Counted from the stretch's first letter, positions 1-6,566 are shown. The stretch is DNA of 7,986 bases from Pseudolachnospira sp964507035 (GCA_964507035.1 CAZDOQ010000069.1:1-7986), one strand, 5' to 3'. Notes: generated by a model from the letters alone, not told the origin. Translations and numbers: made by a program.

Positions 1-14
1 ACTCTATTTGGCAT
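1..14 (-). CDS. Possible start of the next tad-operon gene, cut by the window edge
   Basis: An ATG lies at 14-12 on the minus strand, 8 nt after the stop codon of the DUF5702 gene. Only four codons (M-P-N-R) and part of a fifth are visible. The sequence before it (TTAGGCAAAAAC) holds only a weak Shine-Dalgarno match. In Tad operons of this type another small membrane or regulatory gene often follows the DUF5702 gene, which is the reason for listing it. Nothing can be said about the product. Confidence 0.25.
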
Positions 15-22
15 GTTTTTGC

Positions 23-1564
23 CTAATACTGGTAGCTGGCCTGGGCCTCCAGGGCATGCCCCCCTGCCAATCCCTGGCGCCGGTCCCAGAAAAAGAGTGG
101 GGAAAACAACAACCGGCTCTCTGTCTGCAGCGCCACCTCCCCGGCAAAAACGCATTGATCCAGACGGAACCCCGACTCCAGCAGTTCCATTTGCCGCTGG
201 ATCATGTCCATGGCCCGGTAGCTTTTCTCCTCCTGCCCTACGGTCAACAGCAGAAGCCGCAGATAATCCTCATAGGACAACCCTTTTTCCTTTTGCTCCT
301 GGGTCCGGTCCTCCACCGTCAGGCTGGCCAGGCCCTCCAGGTTCAACCGCCAACTCTCCCGGTCTTTAAACAGCGGAACGCATTCCTCCGCCAAAAGAGA
401 ACGAACGTCCACCAGGGCCTCCCCGTAGCCCCAGGCGGCCAAAATCAGGCCGCCAAGCCCCGCCACCAGCGCCGGTATTCCGGTCCACCCCACCAGGGAG
501 GCGGCGGCGGCGCTGACTGCGGACTGGCTGGGAGCGTCTGAGGACAGGTACGCCAGGTTCATGGACGCCCGAATCCAGAGCAGCCGGTGGATCACAGCGG
601 AGAGGTTCTCCCGGTCCGTCTCTTTCCCCGCCACCACATACTCCAGCTGATACGCCATGCCTTCCCCGGCGTTTTCTGATGTGTAGCAGTCCAGGAACCG
701 AAGGAGGTATTCTTGAAACAGCAGCGTATCCGGTAGTCCCTCCGCCCCGTCCACCGAATCCAGGGAACCGGCCTCCTCCGCCCTGCTCCGCTCCGATGCC
801 GTCATCCGGGAGGGGAGGAAGCCGTCTCCCAGCGCCTGTGCTGAAAGGGAATCAGGATCTTCCGTCACCAGTCCCAGCACCCCGTGGGAAAACAAAACCT
901 TCAGTCCTTCCAGCAGATTTCCCTCCGGCAGAAGGCTCTCTTGATCTGTCCCTGCCGTCCCGGCAGAACCGGTTCCCGGGGTATTCTCCTCCCCTTCCGG
1001 CAGTGCGGCCCGGGCCGCTTCCTCCCAGCTCTGATATTCCTCCTCCAGCTGCCCCAGGTCAAAGTCTCCTTTCTCTGCGCTGTCCCGGGCAACCTGCAGA
1101 GGGTCCTCCGTTCCGACTGGCCCTTCCCCTTCCAGGGCTTCTTGGAGTTTGCCCCACAGAATCTCCCCGGCGCCGGTCTCCATATAGTCCAATACTGCTC
1201 TCTCAAAGACGGATCCGGCCTGGTCCGTGGCAAAGATCAGGCCGGAAACCTGCACTTGCACCGGCTCCGGATACAGCCAATCCGTCCCGGCTAAAAAGCC
1301 GGTCTCCCACCCGGAGGGACCCTGGAGCGCCGCGTATTCCCGGACCCGCTGCTCCAACAGCTGGCCGCTCCGGTCTCCGGCCGGGCAAAACAGGAGCCGG
1401 TACCGTTCCCAGAGCGCCCGGTCATACCCTGCAAAAACCGATTGGAGGGAGGAGCCCGCCATCAGCCGGGTCCGAAAGAGCAGGCCAGCCCCTCTGGCAG
1501 ACTCCAGGCAGACGCCCAGCAGAGAAAAGATCAACGTTAAAATCAAACACAAAAACACGGTCAC
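23..1564 (-). CDS. DUF5702 family membrane protein of the Tad pilus locus
   Basis: The 513-aa protein has an N-terminal membrane helix at about residues 3-21 (FLCLILTLIFSLLGV) ending in the E-S-A-R motif, a large outward region of about 330 residues, a second hydrophobic segment (WTGIPALVAGLGGLILAAWG) and a C-terminal domain with the family-like stretches EALVDVRSLLAEE and GLSYEDYLRLLLLTVG. This layout matches DUF5702 proteins, which occur in Firmicutes Tad loci. Their role is not established; they are thought to stand in for TadE/TadG pseudopilins (inference). A Gly/Glu/Pro-rich linker lies around residues 185-215. It is the gene after the pilin, 63 nt downstream of its stop codon. The GTG start at 1564 is the only standard in-frame start near the N terminus, but its ribosome site is poor. 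An ATA codon six codons upstream sits at ideal distance from a strong site and would give M-E-R-E-G-H before V-T-V-F-L (519 aa). Confidence 0.85.
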   Translation of the reverse strand: MTVFLCLILTLIFSLLGVCLESARGAGLLFRTRLMAGSSLQSVFAGYDRALWERYRLLFCPAGDRSGQLLEQRVREYAALQGPSGWETGFLAGTDWLYPEPVQVQVSGLIFATDQAGSVFERAVLDYMETGAGEILWGKLQEALEGEGPVGTEDPLQVARDSAEKGDFDLGQLEEEYQSWEEAARAALPEGEENTPGTGSAGTAGTDQESLLPEGNLLEGLKVLFSHGVLGLVTEDPDSLSAQALGDGFLPSRMTASERSRAEEAGSLDSVDGAEGLPDTLLFQEYLLRFLDCYTSENAGEGMAYQLEYVVAGKETDRENLSAVIHRLLWIRASMNLAYLSSDAPSQSAVSAAAASLVGWTGIPALVAGLGGLILAAWGYGEALVDVRSLLAEECVPLFKDRESWRLNLEGLASLTVEDRTQEQKEKGLSYEDYLRLLLLTVGQEEKSYRAMDMIQRQMELLESGFRLDQCVFAGEVALQTESRLLFSPLFFWDRRQGLAGGHALEAQASYQY

Positions 1565-1584
1565 ATGCCCTTCCCGTTCTATGG

Positions 1585-1598
1585 CTCCTCCCTCCTTT
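1585..1598 (-). promoter_or_regulatory. Strong Shine-Dalgarno that points to an ATA start for the DUF5702 gene
   Basis: Read on the minus strand this is AAAGGAGGGAGGAG, followed by CC and then ATA at 1582-1580. The AAAGGAGG core is 8 nt from ATA but 26 nt from the GTG start at 1564. ATA-GAA-CGG-GAA-GGG-CAT continues in frame into the GTG. A single G-to-A change would turn the expected ATG into ATA. Confidence 0.6.
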
Positions 1599-1604
1599 CC
1601 AGAT

Positions 1605-1619
1605 GCCGCCTGAGGCGGC
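1605..1619 (-). repeat. Perfect RNA hairpin just after the pilin stop codon
   Basis: GCCGCC-TCA-GGCGGC: a six-pair all-GC stem with a three-base loop, beginning 8 nt after the pilin stop codon. No U-run follows, so it does not look like a complete intrinsic terminator. It could block 3' exonucleases and stabilise an upstream pilin RNA, or partly attenuate reading into the DUF5702 gene. The role is inferred from position only. Confidence 0.6.
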
Positions 1620-1627
1620 TCGCGAAA

Positions 1628-1804
1628 CTACTGGTAAATAGACTGGGATTTCTGAGAAATGCTGGTGAAGATGTTGCTGACCAACGCGGTCAGCTGGGTC
1701 TTAAAGATCAGAACCAGGGCGATCAGGACAACCAAGACAAGCAGGATCTCCACCACGCCCACTCCCTCCTCTTCCTGGCAAAATTGTTTCCAAGTATACT
1801 CCAT
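1628..1804 (-). CDS. flp: Flp1-like type IVb prepilin (58 aa)
   Basis: This small gene encodes a 58-residue prepilin, the probable structural subunit of the pilus. It has a short hydrophilic leader (M-E-Y-T-W-K-Q-F-C-Q-E-E-E-G), a prepilin peptidase site with cleavage expected after Gly14, and Glu at mature position 5 (V-G-V-V-E). An unbroken hydrophobic helix follows (ILLVLVVLIALVLIF), then a short amphipathic tail ending S-I-Y-Q. The mature pilin would be only 44 residues, typical of Flp1-like pilins. The Tyr usually found after Glu5 in classical Flp pilins is Ile here. The ATG is preceded by GGAAGGGG at 7 nt. It sits between tadC and the DUF5702 gene and is flanked by hairpins. TadV, encoded at the start of the same operon, is the likely processing enzyme. 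Confidence 0.92.
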   Translation of the reverse strand: MEYTWKQFCQEEEGVGVVEILLVLVVLIALVLIFKTQLTALVSNIFTSISQKSQSIYQ

Positions 1805-1824
1805 AGGTTTACCCCTTCCATTCT

Positions 1825-1844
1825 GCCTGCCATTTTCTGCAGGC
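1825..1844 (-). repeat. Perfect RNA hairpin in the tadC-flp gap
   Basis: GCCTGC-AGAAAATG-GCAGGC: a six-pair perfect stem with an eight-base loop in the 55-nt gap between the tadC stop and the pilin ATG, ending 20 nt before the ATG. There is no U-run after it, so it is not an evident terminator. It could protect the 5' end of a processed pilin mRNA. The function is inferred. Confidence 0.5.
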
Positions 1845-1859
1845 GCGGCCAGGCAGGTG

Positions 1860-3200
1860 CTATAAGGACAGCACCGCCGGGATCAGCAGCAACACCAGCA
1901 CCAGCCCAAAGAGCAGCAGCATGGGAAACAGCAGCCGGGTGGAGACCTCCTCCCCCTGGCGTCTGGCCAGCTGCAGCCGCTCTTCCAGGGCGTCTGCCGA
2001 CTCCTGTTCCAGCAGAGACGCCAGCCTTTTGGTGCCGGACCTTCCATTGGTTTCCAGCAGGCTTCCCAGGCGCAGATACGGGGGGAGCCCGCACCGCCGC
2101 CCAAAATCTCCGTAAGCCTGCTCCTCCGGCACGCCTTGCTCCATGGCGTGCAGCGTCAGGGCCATTTCCGCATAGAGACTGCGCCCCCTTTCTCTCTGTT
2201 CCCGCAGGATCCGCTCCCAGGCCCGGCGCACCGGAAGTCCGGCCCCCATCAAAACGGACAGGTTCTCCACTAGGCGGCTGTAATCCAAGAGCAGCTGCCG
2301 GTTCCTCTGGTCATATTGCTCCCGCAGCCGCCGCTCCTCCCGGGCAAACAGGAACATTGCCGCCAAAAGCCCCAGCCCCGCCAGTTCCCAGGGCCCCCGA
2401 GTCTCCTGGAACCGGAAGGTCACAGTCTCTCCCTGGATCTGTTCCGGCAGCTTCACCGTATCCGATTCCCGGTTTTCCTGCTCTGCCTGGCGCAGCAACC
2501 GTTCCGCCTCTTCCCCCAGAGACGTGCCCTCCGGAAGGCGTTCCGGCAGCAGCCGCAGCGGCACCTCCACCGTGCGCTGCTCCGCCTCCACCCCCAGCTC
2601 CCAGTACAAATGCAGCTCCACCGCCGTCCAGATTCCCTCTTCCGGGATTTCCTCCGCCAGGATGGACCCATCCGCCCCAATCAGTTCCGGGTCCCGGGGC
2701 GTCCACCAGACCAGCATCCCCGCCACGGAAGATTCGGTCTGAAAATTCAAAGGCTGCCAGACCTCCTCCGGGGAAAGATTTTCTCCCAGCATCTGCTGCC
2801 GGGCCTCCTCCTCCGCCTGCGCAAACTGCTGTTCCCGCTCCTCCCCGGTGGCTTGCCGTCCATACACCGGCACCTCAATCCAGGCGGATCCTTCCTCCCC
2901 TTCCACCTGGATCTGGTAGGACTCCACCGCATACGCCCCTTCCGGCCGGGGCAGTTCCTGAACCTGAGAGTCCGGAGCCGCTAAGGCAGCCGCCGCTGCA
3001 AGCGCCAGAAAAGCAGCCAGGCAGCAGGCTCCTTGCAACAGCCGTTTACCATCCAACTCCCGGGCCTTTTTCTCCGGCACCTCCCCCGGATATACCGCCC
3101 GGAGCCGGGCTTTCCGGGTATCTGGCAACGCCTCCCGTCCCAGAATCCGCAGCAGCTCATAGTAGACCTGAACCAGCCAGGCCTCCGCTTTCCGCCTCAT
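1860..3200 (-). CDS. tadC: TadC-like pilus platform protein with a large extracytoplasmic insertion
   Basis: The 446-aa protein belongs to the type II secretion F (T2SSF) family of inner-membrane platform proteins that couple the TadA motor to pilin polymerisation. Its C-terminal part (residues about 303-440: LLLDYSRLVENLSVLMGAGL through the helical region) is the T2SSF domain, closed by a membrane helix at about 423-444. Before it are a cytoplasmic N terminus (1-53), a membrane helix (54-75), about 195 acidic residues predicted outside the membrane (76-270), and a second helix (271-286). Typical TadC proteins are near 300 residues and lack this outside domain. The ATG at 3200 overlaps the tadB stop as ATGA and follows GGAGGAGGGG at 3 nt, so the upstream in-frame ATG at 3272 inside tadB is not the start. 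It probably pairs with TadB in the platform. Confidence 0.85.
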   Translation of the reverse strand: MRRKAEAWLVQVYYELLRILGREALPDTRKARLRAVYPGEVPEKKARELDGKRLLQGACCLAAFLALAAAAALAAPDSQVQELPRPEGAYAVESYQIQVEGEEGSAWIEVPVYGRQATGEEREQQFAQAEEEARQQMLGENLSPEEVWQPLNFQTESSVAGMLVWWTPRDPELIGADGSILAEEIPEEGIWTAVELHLYWELGVEAEQRTVEVPLRLLPERLPEGTSLGEEAERLLRQAEQENRESDTVKLPEQIQGETVTFRFQETRGPWELAGLGLLAAMFLFAREERRLREQYDQRNRQLLLDYSRLVENLSVLMGAGLPVRRAWERILREQRERGRSLYAEMALTLHAMEQGVPEEQAYGDFGRRCGLPPYLRLGSLLETNGRSGTKRLASLLEQESADALEERLQLARRQGEEVSTRLLFPMLLLFGLVLVLLLIPAVLSL

Positions 3201-4051
3201 AGCCCCTCCTCCAAAGCCTGGTTCACAATCCTTTGTCCCCAGGCCACCGCCAGCCCATACAAAAGCAGGCAAATGGTCATCACGCTCCGGCCTCCCAGGC
3301 CCTGGTACAGGGGATCCGTGAACCCCGGATTTCCCAGATTAACATACAGCAGGATGGCTGCGGGCATGGCGCTCATAATCCGCTGTTCCAGCCGCTTCCC
3401 TGCCATCAGCGTCAGAATCTCATCCCGCAGCTGGGCCTGGACCCGCAGCACCGCCGCTGTTTTTCCCAGAATCCGCACCAGGTCTCCGCCGCTGCGCTTG
3501 GCAATGGAAAACACCTCCGCCAGCTGACGGATCTCCTCCAGGCCGCTACGCTCCGCCAACTCCTCAAAGGCCTTTTCCATCGGATGATTCATGCGGATCT
3601 TTCGGCCCAATAGCTCCAACTCCCGGACCATGATCCCTTCCGGCCCATATAGGGAGCGCTGCTCCCGGGCCGCCTCTGCCACCGCGTTCTCCGCCGAATA
3701 ACCGGCGGAAAGGGCGGAGCACAGAGCGGTGATGCTTTCCCGAAACTGTCTGGCCAGCTGCCGCCTCCGCTGCTCTCTCCGGCTGTTCCGGCCCCAGGCC
3801 AGGGAGAGGGGGATCAGAAACAAGAGGGGAAGAAGCGCCAGAGCGCTCCGGTAAAACAGCCAGGCGATCCCCGCCTCCAGGGCGGCTCCCCGCAGGCCAA
3901 ACAGAAGGCATTCTCCCAGAGAAAGCCGGTACTTCCTATAGTCCGGCGGCTTCCAGCTTGCCCCGGTTTGTAAGCTCCCCCACCTGCTCCAGCCTCTCTT
4001 TCTCCCGGCTGAAGGAAAAGAGCGGCCGGCACTGGAGTTTTCCCTCTTCAT
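3197..4051 (-). CDS. tadB: TadB-like pilus platform protein (T2SSF family)
   Basis: The 284-aa inner-membrane protein is the likely partner of TadC in the Tad pilus platform. It has a hydrophobic pair of helices at about residues 49-85, a cytoplasmic T2SSF domain (about 100-230) with FRESITALCSALSAGYSAENA and EVFSIAKRSGGDLVRIL, and two C-terminal helices (IMSAMPAAILLYVNLG; SVMTICLLLYGLAVAWG). The T2SSF signature of a Gly-rich turn after the first helix is visible as SAGYS. The only standard start is the ATG at 4051, with GGAGG at 4061-4065, 9 nt before it. This places the first 38 or so codons inside the end of tadA, and the first 36 residues look like a shifted reading of tadA rather than a family sequence. 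Similarity to TadB proteins seems to begin near D37-Y38-R39. The stop overlaps tadC as ATGA. Confidence 0.85.
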   Translation of the reverse strand: MKRENSSAGRSFPSAGRKRGWSRWGSLQTGASWKPPDYRKYRLSLGECLLFGLRGAALEAGIAWLFYRSALALLPLLFLIPLSLAWGRNSRREQRRRQLARQFRESITALCSALSAGYSAENAVAEAAREQRSLYGPEGIMVRELELLGRKIRMNHPMEKAFEELAERSGLEEIRQLAEVFSIAKRSGGDLVRILGKTAAVLRVQAQLRDEILTLMAGKRLEQRIMSAMPAAILLYVNLGNPGFTDPLYQGLGGRSVMTICLLLYGLAVAWGQRIVNQALEEGL

Positions 4052-5108
4052 CTCCCATCACCTCCACAATCTCCAGGACCTTCCGGCTGCCGTCCCGCAA
4101 CCGCCCCAGATGCACCATCACATCCAGCGCGGATCCGATCTGCCCCCGCACGGCGGCGGAAGTCAGTTCCTCGCCCATGAGCACCATGGTCTCCAACCGG
4201 GCCAGCATGTCCCTGGGACTGTTGCCGTGACCGGTGGAGAGGGAGCCATCATGGCCTGTATTCATAGCCTGAAGCATGTCCAGCGCTTCCTTGCCCCGCA
4301 CCTCCCCCACAATGATCCGGTCCGGCCGCATCCGCAGGCTTGCCCGGATCAGATCCCGGATGGTCACCTCGTTCTCCCCCTCCAAATTGGCGTTTCGGGC
4401 CTCCAGCCGCACCAGATTGGGAATGCTCACCAGCTGCAGTTCCGCCGAGTCTTCAATGGTGATGACCCGCTCCGACGGCGGTATAAAACGGGAAAGGGCT
4501 CCCAGAAAGGTGGTCTTGCCGGAGCCGGTGCCGCCGCTGATAAACAGGTTGTACCGGGCCTCCACCAACTGCCGGAGAAAAGCCGAGGCCCGCTCCGTAA
4601 GACTCCCCCAGTCCAGCAACGTTTCCATGGTCAGGGGCTCCCGGGCAAATTTCCGGATGGTGAGAATGGGGCCGTCCGGCGCCACCGGGGGCAGCACCGC
4701 GTGAACCCGGGAGCCGTCCTCTAGTCGGGCGTCCACAATAGGGGAGGATGTATTGACCACCCGGTTCACCCGGGAGACAATCTGCTGGATCACATCCGTC
4801 AGCTTTTCCGCCGAGGAAAAGCGCCGGTTCCAGCGCAGCAGCTTTCCTTCCCGCTCCAGGAACACAGCCTGGGTCCCGTTGACCATGATCTCTGTGATGG
4901 ACGCATCCTCCACCAACTCCTGGAGGATGTCCAACCGCCGGAAGGAGTCAAACAACTGCTTCCGGCAAAAGGTCCTCTGGCCCACGGAGAGAAACCGCTG
5001 CCGGAGCAGCACCCGGTCGATCCGGGCCAGCAGTTCCTCATCGCTGACCTCCTCCGAAAGGTCCAACTCCTCCATGACGGCCTCCTGCAATTTCCTTTGG
5101 ATATCCAC
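3936..5108 (-). CDS. tadA: TadA/CpaF type pilus assembly ATPase
   Basis: The 390-aa cytoplasmic hexameric ATPase (secretion ATPase, VirB11/GspE superfamily) would drive pilin polymerisation and, in Tad systems, possibly retraction. Visible motifs, counted from the GTG: N-terminal domain (1-165) with the family stretch V-N-G-T-Q at 76-80; Walker A GGTGSGKT at 192-199; Asp box ITIEDSAEL at 216-224; Walker B IIVGEVRG at 265-272; His box with H286 and H294 (TGHDGSLSTGHGNS). All catalytic elements are intact, so it should be active. The length fits compact CpaF proteins. The GTG at 5108 is chosen because AGGAGGG ends 5 nt upstream and V-D-I-Q-R-K begins a sensible N terminus. The in-frame ATG at 5150 lies deep in tadZ. 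An internal ATG at 5075 (M-E-E-L-D) is less likely. The gene overlaps tadZ by 71 nt and tadB by 116 nt. Confidence 0.93.
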   Translation of the reverse strand: MDIQRKLQEAVMEELDLSEEVSDEELLARIDRVLLRQRFLSVGQRTFCRKQLFDSFRRLDILQELVEDASITEIMVNGTQAVFLEREGKLLRWNRRFSSAEKLTDVIQQIVSRVNRVVNTSSPIVDARLEDGSRVHAVLPPVAPDGPILTIRKFAREPLTMETLLDWGSLTERASAFLRQLVEARYNLFISGGTGSGKTTFLGALSRFIPPSERVITIEDSAELQLVSIPNLVRLEARNANLEGENEVTIRDLIRASLRMRPDRIIVGEVRGKEALDMLQAMNTGHDGSLSTGHGNSPRDMLARLETMVLMGEELTSAAVRGQIGSALDVMVHLGRLRDGSRKVLEIVEVMGDEEGKLQCRPLFSFSREKERLEQVGELTNRGKLEAAGL

Positions 5109-6087
5109 ATTTTCCCTCCTCTTCCAGCAGCTTTTCCACATATTTCCCAAAGGCTGTCCACCGCAGTCCCCGGTAGTCCCGGCAGCCTCCTGCCAGCCAG
5201 GGATAGTAGGGCAGCGTCAGACGGTGTATCCGATCCGCCAGGGCGTTTCGGTCCATCTGGCGCAGATACCCCAGAAACGCGTCTCCCTTGGCCCGGGAGG
5301 TCCGGTCCGGAAGGTCCGGCATATAGACCTTCCGGCACAGTTCCAGAACCGGCGCCGGGTCTGTCAGGGACTCTCCGCAGTCCACCACCAGAAACTCAAA
5401 AGCCCCTCCGGCCCCCAGCATTCGGACCACCCCCGCCAACTCCTCCGGCGGTGCCTCCCGGATATCCGCCGGGCAAGAGACAGGCGGCAAATACGCCAGC
5501 CTGCCCAGGTATTCCCAACTGCTAGAGAGCGCTCCGTTTTTCTCCTCCCCCACCCGCCGACTGTAGAGGAGATCCGAGAGGCTTTCCGGATACTCCCGCC
5601 CCAGAAGTTCCGGAAAACCTGCATACTCCTCCAGGTTCAGATACAGCGCGGACCCCCGCTCTGCCAGAAGCTGCCCCAAAACCAACGCAAAGGTCGTTTT
5701 GTAGCAGCGGTGCACCGGGGAATAGACGCCCCAGATCTGGGCCAAAGGCTCCTCCGGCGCTTCTTCTCTCCCCGGAAAGATCTGGGAGGCCGCCTGCTGC
5801 AGGATCTGTCCGCAGGACTGATACCGGTACAAGACCGGCTCCCCCTGGGAAGGGCGTCGGTCCGAAAGGACCAGCACCTGGGAAATTTTAGACCGCAGAA
5901 ACGCTGCCTCCTCCGGCACCGTCAGGGCTGCATCCGCCTTCTGACGTTCCAGAAAACGCTCCAGTTCCTCCCGGTCCGTAAAGGGGATCACCTCCAGCCG
6001 GAGAGACTCTCTCTGATTGCCGTAGGCCGCAAAGCGAGCCGCATAGTCCGGGTCCCGGTCAAACAGGAGCAGCCGCTTTTTTCTCAT
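5038..6087 (-). CDS. tadZ: TadZ/CpaE-like localisation ATPase with degenerate Walker A
   Basis: The 349-aa MinD/ParA-type protein is expected to position the Tad machine at the membrane. Residues 1-105 resemble an atypical receiver domain (LLLFDRDPDYAARFAAYG; VLVLSD at 71-76). The ATPase domain starts near 117. Its Walker A is W-G-V-Y-S-P-V-H-R-C-Y-K-T-T (K130-T131-T132): the Lys-Thr pair is kept, but the glycines and the signature lysine of ParA proteins are missing. The Walker B-like strand is FLVVDCGES with D236. A similar degraded motif is, from memory, common in Clostridia TadZ proteins. The ATG at 6087 overlaps the tadV stop as ATGA and follows GGAAGGGGGCGGGG. The last 25 residues, after KLLEEE, are Gly-rich, unlike the rest, and lie in the 71-nt overlap with tadA. 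An in-frame start further upstream (6333) would lie inside tadV and is rejected. Confidence 0.87.
   Translation of the reverse strand: MRKKRLLLFDRDPDYAARFAAYGNQRESLRLEVIPFTDREELERFLERQKADAALTVPEEAAFLRSKISQVLVLSDRRPSQGEPVLYRYQSCGQILQQAASQIFPGREEAPEEPLAQIWGVYSPVHRCYKTTFALVLGQLLAERGSALYLNLEEYAGFPELLGREYPESLSDLLYSRRVGEEKNGALSSSWEYLGRLAYLPPVSCPADIREAPPEELAGVVRMLGAGGAFEFLVVDCGESLTDPAPVLELCRKVYMPDLPDRTSRAKGDAFLGYLRQMDRNALADRIHRLTLPYYPWLAGGCRDYRGLRWTAFGKYVEKLLEEEGKCGYPKEIAGGRHGGVGPFGGGQR
5114..5120 (-). promoter_or_regulatory. Shine-Dalgarno that fixes the GTG start of tadA
   Basis: AGGAGGG followed by AAAAT and GTG at 5108. An ATG at 5110 overlaps the GTG (ATGTGG), but its frame (M-W-I-S-K) only shadows tadA and carries no recognisable protein, so the GTG is the functional start. 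The site lies within the last part of tadZ. Confidence 0.7.
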
Positions 6088-6566
6088 GTCCCCGCCCCCT
6101 TCCAAATAAGAAATGCCAGCAAGCCTCCCAGAACCGGCAGCGCCAGGGGAACCCGCCCCTCCCTTGGCCGGGGCGGGGCATACGGCTCCAGACGCCTTAA
6201 CTGCAAAAGCCGAAATAGATAGCGGGACAGATACGCCAGACGCAGGCGCCAAAACGCCCGCCCTGCTTTCCGGCAGGCGTACCCCACCGTCCCTAAAACA
6301 CAGGCCGCTGCCAGCACCCACAGGGTGGGGCAAACACCCAGATACCCGCTGATGACGCCCAGGAGTTTCCCATCCCCGGCCCCCAGCATCCGGCAGGCCA
6401 CCAGGGGATAGAGTATGAGAACCAGGACCATGCCCCGCAAAAAATAAACCGGGTGAGGCTCAAAGGGAAAGCCTGCCAGCCAAAAAAACGCCAAAAGCCG
6501 GTTGGGGATCCGCCCCAAAGCCGTATCCCACAAAGCCGCCAGCGCGGCAAGCAGCACCAATGCCAC
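6084..6566 (-). CDS. tadV: TadV/CpaA type A24 prepilin peptidase
   Basis: The 160-aa polytopic aspartyl protease would remove the leader of the Flp prepilin at the inner face of the membrane. Both catalytic aspartates are visible: D14 in W-D-T-A-L-G-R-I-P-N, and D65 in the G-A-G-D motif (MLGAGDGKLLG). It lacks the N-terminal methylase domain of PilD, as expected for the short Tad class. About four to five hydrophobic segments can be counted, with a basic cytoplasmic loop at about 97-130 and the family-like RVPLALPVLGG near the C terminus. It is the first gene of the operon. The GTG at 6566 is the start because the frame upstream has no other standard codon, although an out-of-frame ATG at 6570 has better spacing (7 nt against 11) from the GGAGG. 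The stop overlaps the tadZ ATG as ATGA. Confidence 0.9.
   Translation of the reverse strand: MALVLLAALAALWDTALGRIPNRLLAFFWLAGFPFEPHPVYFLRGMVLVLILYPLVACRMLGAGDGKLLGVISGYLGVCPTLWVLAAACVLGTVGYACRKAGRAFWRLRLAYLSRYLFRLLQLRRLEPYAPPRPREGRVPLALPVLGGLLAFLIWKGAGT

Noticed and set aside
8..1641. Several plus-strand frames opposite the DUF5702 gene
   Set aside because: Low-complexity Pro/Arg compositions without ribosome sites; the minus-strand gene has family motifs and operon context.
1565..3202. 545-residue open frame on the plus strand, opposite flp and tadC
   Set aside because: It is Pro/Ala-rich, has no recognisable domain, and mirrors two well-supported genes. High GC at third codon positions removes stops from the opposite strand.
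3201..3272. Upstream ATG extension of tadC
   Set aside because: It lies inside tadB, has no ribosome site, and its added residues are not family-like; the ATG at 3200 has GGAGGAGGGG and an ATGA overlap.
4753..6222. 489-residue open frame on the plus strand, opposite tadA and tadZ
   Set aside because: Arg/Ser/Pro-rich with no family features. It runs antisense through intact Walker and TadZ motifs, so it is a composition shadow.
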